Assembly: GCA_027490215.1 (NCBI GenBank)
Contig: JAIXYO010000027.1
Coordinates: 62,001 to 126,000 of the forward strand
Length of the DNA: 64,000 bases
From: Rubrivivax sp.
Lineage (GTDB): Bacteria; Pseudomonadota; Gammaproteobacteria; Burkholderiales; Burkholderiaceae_C
Direction of reading: 5' to 3'
The translations under genes were made by a program, and so were the position numbers. Positions within the stretch are counted from its first letter, which is position 1, and each line of letters starts with the position of its first letter. Positions 17,335 to 23,832 of this stretch are shown here, piece after piece. The notes below the pieces were generated by a model that was given only the letters and a program-made list of their open reading frames with translations, searched no databases and had not been told where the DNA came from.

Positions 17335-18879
17335 TCAGAGAAGCCCGCGCTCGGGATCGGAGCGAGTCAGCCCCGCCACGGCCTTTCGGGTCGGTCGACC
17401 GCCCAGCAGCCCTTCCTGATCGACGAGCCTGCTGCCAATGTGAATGCCGTCGTCTTCGATGTGGAACTCGCGCAGTTCGTCAGAATGCGCGCTGGCACGC
17501 ACCTTCACCACGGCCATCACGCGACGCAGACGGCTGTCGACCTCGATATAGCGCTGCACGATGATCGCGTCGGTCATGAACGCGGTGCCATAGGGGCTGA
17601 AGCGCAGGTCGGTGTAGCGATCCTCGAGCTCGGAGGTCATCAGCATCGTCACGCCGGCGCCGGTCATCGCCTTCACCAGTCGTGACATTGACTCGCGGAA
17701 GTCGTCGCGGAAGGTCGGCGCCACCGACAGCTCGAAGCTGGAAAGCGAATCGATGACGACGCGCGTGGCCTTCAGCCGGCGGATCTCGTCGAGCAGCAGC
17801 ATCACGATCTCGTCGATCGACAGATCGGGCGCGCGGCTGTCCACCACGCCGACCTGACCGCTGGCGATCAGCTCCGTGACCATCCGGTTGCGCGAGCGGT
17901 TCGGGTGCTGCTCGAACACCGCGATCACGCCGGTCTCGCCCAGCCGGGCGCCTTCAGCCAGGAACGCGGCCGCGAGGATGCTCTTGCCCGAACCGGATGG
18001 CCCGGCGACCAGCAGCGAATAGCCCCGTGGCAGTCCGCCGCCCATCATCTCGTCGAGGTGCGGCACACCCGTCGGCACACGCGAAGTCGACGTCGTGGGC
18101 GAAGTGGGTGATGACACGGGCGGTGTCGCAGGCGGCATCGAACCGGGCTGCGCCTCGCCCGGCGGCAACGCGGTGATCGGCGCGAAAACACGCACGCCGC
18201 TCGGGTCGATGCGAAAGGTGTGCAGCCCGGGCAGCGTGGGCTGGCCGCGCATCTTCATGATCTCCATCTTGCGCACCACCGAATTGCGCATCACGCTCTG
18301 GCGCAACCAGATCAGGCCGTCGGCCACGGTGAACACCGGGTTCGCATCGGCTTCGTCGAAGTACTCCCCGATCAGGAAGGTGGTGGCCTGCCAACTGGTC
18401 ATCAGCATGCCGAGTTGCTGCACGAACGACTGCAGATTCGTGCGCGGATCATGCGCGGTCTGCTGGGCAGCGTTGGCCAGCACCACCGAGCGGAACGAGT
18501 CGACGAACACCAGGGACGGGCCGTGGGTGGTCACTTCTTCGACGATTCGGCGCAGCACCCGGTCGAGATCGCCGGCCATGGCTTCTTCGGACAGGTTGAT
18601 GAAGCGGATCGCGCGCGTCACCGCCTCGGTGTCGAAGAAATCGAACTGCTGCTGGTAGCGAAGCATCTTCAGCGGCGGCTCGCCCAGCACGGTGAAGTAC
18701 AGCGCAGGGCGTTCGGGCGTTGCCAGCGCGAACATGATCTGGTGAGCGAGCGTGGTCTTGCCGCAGCCGGGCTGCCCGGCGATCAGGTTGAACGAGAACT
18801 CCGGCAGCCCGCCGCCGAGCACCTCGTCCAGCCCCGGCACACCTGTGCGCAGGCGGTTGATGGTCACTTTGGTGTTCAT
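17335..18879 (-). CDS. KaiC-like double-domain RecA ATPase
   Basis: 514 aa, two RecA/KaiC domains. CI (about 5-240) has Walker A GQPGCGKT (35-42) and VFVDSF (124-129). CII (about 268-500) has GPSGSGKS (293-300) and VVIDSL (374-379). The two domains are joined by a Pro/Ser/Thr linker (240-267). The CII tail matches KaiC (VQRYIEVDSRLRRVMAVVKVR), but the phosphorylated Ser-Thr pair of clock KaiC is replaced (A433-F434 before MTDAI). Each catalytic Glu pair is reduced to one Glu (E67, E323). It is unlikely to run a KaiC phosphorylation cycle; an ATP-driven scaffold or switch is more likely. Its ATG overlaps the upstream stop (ATGA, 18876-18879). No kaiA or kaiB is in the window. Confidence 0.92.
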   Translation of the reverse strand: MNTKVTINRLRTGVPGLDEVLGGGLPEFSFNLIAGQPGCGKTTLAHQIMFALATPERPALYFTVLGEPPLKMLRYQQQFDFFDTEAVTRAIRFINLSEEAMAGDLDRVLRRIVEEVTTHGPSLVFVDSFRSVVLANAAQQTAHDPRTNLQSFVQQLGMLMTSWQATTFLIGEYFDEADANPVFTVADGLIWLRQSVMRNSVVRKMEIMKMRGQPTLPGLHTFRIDPSGVRVFAPITALPPGEAQPGSMPPATPPVSSPTSPTTSTSRVPTGVPHLDEMMGGGLPRGYSLLVAGPSGSGKSILAAAFLAEGARLGETGVIAVFEQHPNRSRNRMVTELIASGQVGVVDSRAPDLSIDEIVMLLLDEIRRLKATRVVIDSLSSFELSVAPTFRDDFRESMSRLVKAMTGAGVTMLMTSELEDRYTDLRFSPYGTAFMTDAIIVQRYIEVDSRLRRVMAVVKVRASAHSDELREFHIEDDGIHIGSRLVDQEGLLGGRPTRKAVAGLTRSDPERGLL

Positions 18880-19310
18880 GGCTTGGGGTCCTTGGCAGCG
18901 GAGTCGCTCGACGTGGCGACCCACACAGGGCGCATCAGTCGCTCGGTCAACGAGGGCCCGACCACGCTGGACAACAGATCGTGGAAGGTGCTGAATAGCG
19001 TGGTGGCGCCAGCCAGGGCAGCGGCGGCGCTCTGCTGGCAAAGCAGTGGGGTCAGCTCGGAGAAGTCAGCAGCTGCTGGTGCGACGTCATCAGCCACGCT
19101 CAGCCACGGGCGGGATTGCGCGGTGACGTGGATGCTGCGCTTGTAGAGCGCAGCCAAACCGCGTTTGCCGATGATCGGTACCAACACCGCATCAATCCCG
19201 CTCCAGGTGACGAAGACGGCGTCTGCAATCTGTGCGCTATCGGCGCTCGGCGGGACCCTGCTCGCGAAATGGGTTGCTACCGAAACGCCCAACGGGTTTT
19301 CCGTGGACAT
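18876..19310 (-). CDS. Conserved hypothetical protein, first gene of the KaiC-like operon
   Basis: 144 aa, no signal peptide. No family recognised. The central part (SGIDAVLVPIIGKRGLAALY) suggests a small alpha/beta or helical domain, and the tail is Ser/Asp/Pro-rich. It is not KaiB: no thioredoxin-like pattern is visible. Translational coupling to the KaiC-like gene (four-base overlap) suggests the products work together. The ATG at 19310 is the start that leaves about 76 bases of leader after the predicted sigma-54 start. Confidence 0.72.
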   Translation of the reverse strand: MSTENPLGVSVATHFASRVPPSADSAQIADAVFVTWSGIDAVLVPIIGKRGLAALYKRSIHVTAQSRPWLSVADDVAPAAADFSELTPLLCQQSAAAALAGATTLFSTFHDLLSSVVGPSLTERLMRPVWVATSSDSAAKDPKP

Positions 19311-19350
19311 CGTCAGCAATCTTTCTGTGCGTGGACTTTGATAGTAAGCG

Positions 19351-19372
19351 TTGTTCCCGCGATCGGGAACAA
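19351..19372. promoter_or_regulatory. Dyad in the leader of the KaiC-like operon
   Basis: Nine-base perfect arms TTGTTCCCG (19351-19359) and CGGGAACAA (19364-19372) around CGAT. It lies between the predicted sigma-54 start (about 19387) and the ATG at 19310, so it can be an operator or form an RNA hairpin in the leader. Confidence 0.5.
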
Positions 19373-19397
19373 AAAATGTGTCACGGTTTGGTCCACG

Positions 19398-19411
19398 GCA
19401 AGCGGTGTGCC
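19398..19411 (-). promoter_or_regulatory. Sigma-54 promoter match for the KaiC-like operon
   Basis: Minus strand GGCAC-ACCGC-TTGC, an exact GGCAC-N5-TTGC with ten bases between GG and GC. The predicted start is near 19387. Almost the same sequence precedes the 66-aa gene at 12009. Confidence 0.72.
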
Positions 19412-19473
19412 GCGACGCACGAAAACCGACTTGCTTTTCGGGAAGGGCGCGTGACCAGCGCGAATCGGCAAGA

Positions 19474-19502
19474 TTTACCGCAAGGCTCTCCGCATCGGTA
19501 AA
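19474..19502. promoter_or_regulatory. Dyad between divergent sigma-54 promoters, candidate enhancer site
   Basis: Seven-base perfect arms TTTACCG (19474-19480) and CGGTAAA (19496-19502) spaced by 15 bases. The centre is about 100 bases upstream of the KaiC-operon start and about 150 upstream of the rpoN-like start, the range where sigma-54 activators bind. No second copy was found by eye at the other promoters. Confidence 0.4.
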
Positions 19503-19610
19503 CGCGATGCGGCCGGGGCCCTTGCTCACTGCGGTGCGCTCCCGCATCACAGTCCAAACGCCGGGCGTGCGGGTTGTTTGGGCGACGAGGGTTGCGCTTC
19601 GCCTCGCCTC

Positions 19611-19624
19611 GGCACGGGGGTTGC
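19611..19624 (+). promoter_or_regulatory. Sigma-54 promoter match for the rpoN-like gene
   Basis: GGCAC-GGGGG-TTGC, an exact match including the G after GGCAC, with ten bases between GG and GC. The predicted start near 19636 is about 52 bases upstream of the GTG at 19688. This implies that sigma-54 is needed to express this sigma-54 paralogue. Confidence 0.72.
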
Positions 19625-19687
19625 GATCAGAGACTCCAAAGACAAGCCAAGTGGCCGGTCTCTCAACACTTCTTCAGGAGTCGCCCG

Positions 19688-21151
19688 GTGTCATCGCTGC
19701 ATTTCTTGGCCGACACGCGACACGCACAGACGCTGTCGCCACGCTTTCAGCATGCGGTGCGTCTGCTGCAGCTGTCGTCGATGGACTTCGCCGCGACGGT
19801 GCGCGATGTGTTGGGCCAGAACCCGTTCCTCGAGCTCGAAGAGGGTGCGTCCGACGGTGAGGGTCCAGGCGACGATGGCGAGGCTGCCAGCAGCGACGAC
19901 GAGCGTGTGGAGGTGGACGCGCCATATGACGGCAACACGCTGTCCGCCGCCATGGACGGGATGTCCGATGAACGGGGTGACGACCGCGAGCTGTGGCAGG
20001 TCGATGCGCCGTCGTCGCAGCGGCCAGCGGGTGATGGCGATCTGTCGGCGCTGGACATGATGGCAGTCGAAACGCCGTTGAATGCGCACCTCAACGCCCA
20101 GCTCGATCTGCAGCCCTTGGCAACCCGCGAGCGGTGGCTCGCGCGCACCATCGTCGAATCGCTCGACGACGACGGCTACCTGCGTGCATCGCTGGCTGAA
20201 CTGTGCGAGCTGTGCGAGTTGAACCCGCCGATCCAGCTGCCTGAGATGCAGGCGGCATTGGCGCGTGTGCAGGCGCTGGACCCGGCAGGTGTGGCCGCGT
20301 GCAGTGTGGCCGACTGCCTTCGGCTGCAACTTCCATCGATCGAATGCCCGGAGGTGCGCGCACTCGCTGAGCGCGTGGTGAGCCAGCACCTGGCGCTGCT
20401 GGCGGCACGCGATGTCCCTGCGCTGGCGCGCTCGCTCGGCGAGCCCGTGTTGCGGGTGCAGCAGGTGTGTGATCGCATTCGTCGACTCGATCCACGGCCG
20501 GGCTGGCGATTCAGCTCGACGCGCATTGCCTATGTGGTGCCCGATGTGGAGGTGAAGAAGGTTCGCGGCGAATGGCGGGTGCACCTGAACCCGGCGGTGA
20601 TCCCTCGCGTTCGCCTGAATCAGGTGTACGCCGACCTGTTCAAGCGTCACCGCAGCCCCTCCCACGCCGACATGGCGAGTCAGTTGCAGGAAGCGCGGTG
20701 GACCGTCAAGAACGTCGAGCAGCGCTTTTCGACCATCCTCGACGTCGCCGAAGCGATCGTCAGGCGGCAGCGGCATTTCCTCGAGTTCGGACCGATGGCG
20801 ATGAAACCCCTGGGCCTGAAGGAGATTGCCGACGAACTTGGCATCCATGAATCGACCGTCTCGCGGGTGACCAACAACAAGTTCCTCGCCACACCCAGTG
20901 GCGTGTTCGAGCTGAAGCACTTCTTCTCCCGGGCGATGGTCACGGCCAATGGCAGCACGTGCTCCGGCACCGCGATCCGCGGTTTGCTCAAGGACATGAT
21001 CGCTGCAGAGGCACCGGAGTCACCGCTGTCCGACGCCGAGATCACGCGGCAACTGGCGCAGCAGGGGCTGGTGGTCGCCCGTCGCACCGTCACCAAGTAC
21101 CGGCAGTTGCTGCGCATCGATGCGGTCGAGCGCCGGCGCCGGCAGGCCTGA
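19688..21151 (+). CDS. rpoN: RNA polymerase sigma-54 factor (RpoN) paralogue
   Basis: 487 aa. Region I starts with a shortened, altered glutamine-poor segment (RFQHAVRLLQLSSMDF keeps the helix that holds the activator). A very acidic region II (about 45-105) is followed by the core-binding region, the helix-turn-helix IHESTVSRVTNNKF and the RpoN box ARRTVTKYR (464-472), which reads the -24 element. The GTG at 19688 follows AGGAG by seven bases. The location away from the usual lptB/hpf/ptsN neighbours, and the divergent region I, suggest an extra copy rather than the housekeeping rpoN; a genome search would settle that. It is divergent from the KaiC-like operon and has its own sigma-54 promoter match. 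Confidence 0.94.
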   Translation: MSSLHFLADTRHAQTLSPRFQHAVRLLQLSSMDFAATVRDVLGQNPFLELEEGASDGEGPGDDGEAASSDDERVEVDAPYDGNTLSAAMDGMSDERGDDRELWQVDAPSSQRPAGDGDLSALDMMAVETPLNAHLNAQLDLQPLATRERWLARTIVESLDDDGYLRASLAELCELCELNPPIQLPEMQAALARVQALDPAGVAACSVADCLRLQLPSIECPEVRALAERVVSQHLALLAARDVPALARSLGEPVLRVQQVCDRIRRLDPRPGWRFSSTRIAYVVPDVEVKKVRGEWRVHLNPAVIPRVRLNQVYADLFKRHRSPSHADMASQLQEARWTVKNVEQRFSTILDVAEAIVRRQRHFLEFGPMAMKPLGLKEIADELGIHESTVSRVTNNKFLATPSGVFELKHFFSRAMVTANGSTCSGTAIRGLLKDMIAAEAPESPLSDAEITRQLAQQGLVVARRTVTKYRQLLRIDAVERRRRQA

Positions 21152-21173
21152 CCGTGCGGTGGGTGCTTCATGC

Positions 21174-21187
21174 GGCACGTCGCTTGC
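21174..21187 (+). promoter_or_regulatory. Sigma-54 promoter match upstream of the 196-aa gene
   Basis: GGCAC-GTCGC-TTGC, an exact match with ten bases between GG and GC. The predicted start near 21199 is about 70 bases before the ATG at 21269, in the short gap after the rpoN-like stop. Confidence 0.7.
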
Positions 21188-21268
21188 CAATGGTTACATC
21201 GACAGCGGTACCGAGCCCTTGCTGCCGCGTCGGATGGTTTGCCTTGCCTTGAAGCTTGGAGTACCCCA

Positions 21269-21859
21269 ATGAACACCGACATGGATCTGATCAAGCGCTG
21301 GCCGCAGGCGGTCACGCTGGACATCGCGGTTCACTACGAACGCAGCGCACCTGACCGGCGGACCTATCGCCTTGCGCCCATTGATCGCACGACGCTGGTT
21401 CGCGTGCTGACGCCGCAGTACCGTGGAGCGCCAGTTGAATTGCAGCGAATGAACTGGTCGCAGTTGCCGGGTCGCACGCTGTACCTGCGCAGCCTGAGTG
21501 TGCTGGCGGTTCACTTGTTTGGCGAAGCGGCGATGCCGCCGCGTGCGCGCGGCACACCGCTGTGGCAACACATCAGCGCCGGCATCTCGACCGATCAGAA
21601 CGCCGCCCACCAGATCTACTTCGAGCTGGACGCGGTTGACGACGCGCAGGCAGTGCTGCGTTACCGCTGCTCCGAAACTCAGCCGCCGGTCCGGCGGGTG
21701 GTCGCGCTCGATGTGCTCGACGCTGATCCGCTTCGCGCGCTGTTGCGCATTGGCATGGCACGGGTCCGACCGGTCCTGATGAGCAATGCAACGCCAGCAC
21801 GCTCTGCGCCGCATCCCAGGCACATTCACGTGGCGCCTGAGCTGGCGCAGCAGGCGTGA
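21269..21859 (+). CDS. Hypothetical protein, 196 aa
   Basis: No family recognised. No signal peptide or membrane segment; a mixed alpha/beta composition and a basic, Pro/His-rich tail (SAPHPRHIHVAPE). The ATG at 21269 has GGAG upstream. It follows the rpoN-like gene, has its own sigma-54 promoter match, and precedes a glycosyltransferase gene by 25 bases, with which it likely forms an operon. Confidence 0.65.
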   Translation: MNTDMDLIKRWPQAVTLDIAVHYERSAPDRRTYRLAPIDRTTLVRVLTPQYRGAPVELQRMNWSQLPGRTLYLRSLSVLAVHLFGEAAMPPRARGTPLWQHISAGISTDQNAAHQIYFELDAVDDAQAVLRYRCSETQPPVRRVVALDVLDADPLRALLRIGMARVRPVLMSNATPARSAPHPRHIHVAPELAQQA

Positions 21860-21884
21860 CCCGCTCCCTGTATCACCTGCTGCC

Positions 21885-22568
21885 ATGATCGCGGTGATCA
21901 TTTCGGCACGCAACGACGAGGCGCACCTCAGTGCCTGCCTGCGCTCGGTGCGCGAGGCCTCGCGCCGACGCCGCCTGGGCGGCGAGGCGGTGCTGAGGCT
22001 GGTCGTGCTCGACACCTGTACCGACGGCAGCGCGGCCATCGCCCGCGATGGCGGTGCGCACACGCTGAGGCTGCAGACGGGCAACATCGGGGCGGCGAGG
22101 GCGCAGGGCGCGCAGTGGGCTGTCGATCGCAGCGCACGCTGGCTGGCGTTCACCGATGCCGAGTCGGTCGTGGCCCCCGACTGGCTGTCGATCCAGGTGG
22201 CGCTCGGCGCCGACGTGGTTTGCGGGACGGTCGGTGTGCGCGACTGGGGCGAGGACGGCGAGCGCCTGCGTCGCCACTACGACGCCCACTACACCGATGC
22301 CGATGGACACCAGCACATCCATGGTGCCAATTTGGGCGTCAGCGCCGATGCCTATCGCCGCGCTGGCGGCTTCCATCCGATGGCGATCAGCGACGATGTG
22401 GCGCTGGTGCGCGCGCTGCAGGCCAGCGGGGCGACCATCGCCTGGTCGGCGGCGCCCCGGGTATCGACCAGCGCGCAGCGCCTGTTCAGCGCACCAGCCG
22501 GCTTCGGCGTGACCGCGCAGTGCATCGATGCCGAGAACCGCGTTTTTGCCACGGGGGCCGTGGCGTGA
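21885..22568 (+). CDS. Glycosyltransferase family 2 protein
   Basis: 227 aa. The N-terminal MIAVIISARNDEAHLSACLRS and the metal-site-like FTDAESVVAPDWL are typical of GT-A family 2 enzymes. A HIHGANLGVSADAYRRAGGF block in the second half is the acceptor-side motif. No membrane segment, so it is a cytoplasmic sugar transferase or a related enzyme acting on a small acceptor. The sugar and acceptor are unknown. Likely co-transcribed with the preceding hypothetical gene. Confidence 0.85.
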   Translation: MIAVIISARNDEAHLSACLRSVREASRRRRLGGEAVLRLVVLDTCTDGSAAIARDGGAHTLRLQTGNIGAARAQGAQWAVDRSARWLAFTDAESVVAPDWLSIQVALGADVVCGTVGVRDWGEDGERLRRHYDAHYTDADGHQHIHGANLGVSADAYRRAGGFHPMAISDDVALVRALQASGATIAWSAAPRVSTSAQRLFSAPAGFGVTAQCIDAENRVFATGAVA

Positions 22569-22792
22569 CTGCGATGCCCACGCTCAGCAGTGAAGCCGCC
22601 GACACGCTGCTGCCCGGACCGCTTCGCCGGAACCCGACGCTGGTGCGCCTGCGCGCCTGCCTGCTGGCGCAACGGCCTGAGCGCGACGCGGTGGATGAGG
22701 TCTGCAGCCGCCTGCTGACCCCTGCCACCGCGGGCGCGGATGACCTGGCCACGACCGGCCCGACGGCCCCTTTGCGCGCCCAGTCAGGCTGA
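22565..22792 (+). CDS. Small hypothetical protein, 75 aa
   Basis: GTG at 22565 overlaps the glycosyltransferase stop (GTGA); an ATG at 22574 is an alternative. The chain is Ala/Leu/Arg-rich, without signal peptide. The overlap is the only real support that it is coding. Confidence 0.42.
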   Translation: MTAMPTLSSEAADTLLPGPLRRNPTLVRLRACLLAQRPERDAVDEVCSRLLTPATAGADDLATTGPTAPLRAQSG

Positions 22793-22861
22793 GGGATCCG
22801 GTACCGATCCTGCAGGGTGGGCCCGCTCGCTCGCCACATTCGACGCAACCCTCTTTGGGCC

Positions 22862-22875
22862 GGCATGTCGTTTGC
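22862..22875 (+). promoter_or_regulatory. Sigma-54 promoter match for the Crp/Fnr-type gene
   Basis: GGCAT-GTCGT-TTGC, one mismatch to GGCAC and ten bases between GG and GC. The predicted start near 22887 favours the ATG at 22926 over the ATG at 22887 as translation start. Confidence 0.5.
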
Positions 22876-22925
22876 CCTGATCAGGCATGAAGTGCCATTA
22901 CCAAACCCCTCCTGCCCGCTTTGCG

Positions 22926-23672
22926 ATGCCCGTCCCGTTGCGCAGTGCAGCGTTGGACATCAGCCAAAGTGCCCACAAGAATCGCCTGCTGGCGCGGCTG
23001 CCTGATGAGGCTTGGCAGCGCTGGCTTCCGCAGCTCGAGTGGGTCGATTTTCAGCAGGGACAGGTGTTGCACGAGTCGGGCACCTTGCCCAGCCACGCCT
23101 ACTTCCCGACCACGGCCATCCTGTCGCTGCTCAACGTGACGCAGGATGGCGCCTCGACCGAAATCGCCGCTGTCGGCAATGAGGGGTTGGTCGGGGTGTC
23201 GCTGTTCATGGGCGGTGACTCGACCTGCAGCCGTGCCGTGGTTCAAAGCGCCGGCTTCGGGCTGCGGCTGAGGGCGCAGGCGATGCGGGCCGAGTTCGAG
23301 CGGTCCTCCGAGGTGATGCAGGTGCTGCTGCGCTACACCCAGGCACTGATGACGCAGATGGGCCAGACGGCGGTGTGCAACCGCCACCATTCGATCGACC
23401 AGCAACTGTGCCGCTGCCTGCTGTTGAACCTCGATCGGCTGGGAGGCAACGAGATCGTCATGACCCACGAGCTGATCGCTGGCACGCTGGGCGTGCGCCG
23501 CGAGGGGGTCACCGAAACGGCACTCAAGCTGCAGGCGGCCGGCTTGATCCGCTACGCGCGCGGGCACATCACCGTGCTCGATCGCCGCGGTCTGGAGCGC
23601 CGCGCCTGCGAGTGCTATGAGGTGGTGAGGAAGGAATACGACCGTTTGCTGACGGACAGGATGGCTGCCTGA
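22926..23672 (+). CDS. Crp/Fnr-family transcription regulator
   Basis: 248 aa from the ATG at 22926; an in-frame ATG at 22887 would add 13 residues. An N-terminal cyclic-nucleotide-type beta-barrel (about 20-135) lacks the FNR cysteines and the clear cAMP-binding Arg of Crp, so the ligand is unknown. A C-terminal winged helix has HELIAGTLGVRREGVTETALKLQ. The sigma-54 promoter match upstream places it in the same regulon as the KaiC-like operon. It is followed by tolB, 160 bases on. Confidence 0.88.
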   Translation: MPVPLRSAALDISQSAHKNRLLARLPDEAWQRWLPQLEWVDFQQGQVLHESGTLPSHAYFPTTAILSLLNVTQDGASTEIAAVGNEGLVGVSLFMGGDSTCSRAVVQSAGFGLRLRAQAMRAEFERSSEVMQVLLRYTQALMTQMGQTAVCNRHHSIDQQLCRCLLLNLDRLGGNEIVMTHELIAGTLGVRREGVTETALKLQAAGLIRYARGHITVLDRRGLERRACECYEVVRKEYDRLLTDRMAA

Positions 23673-23832
23673 CCGGGCCCGAAGCGCTGGCTGGTGCGGT
23701 GTGAGGGAACTTCGCTGAACCGCGGCGACTCACTGCCCGGTGCACGACGGCCCGATATCATCGACCCAGCCTTTTTTGCATCCGTGCCACCGCGGCCTCC
23801 GCCGCCTCCCGAGAGCCCGCCTTTTACCGCCC

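Noticed and set aside
17335-18879. A complete circadian clock
   Set aside because: kaiA and kaiB are missing and the KaiC phosphorylation sites are replaced, so an oscillator cannot be claimed.
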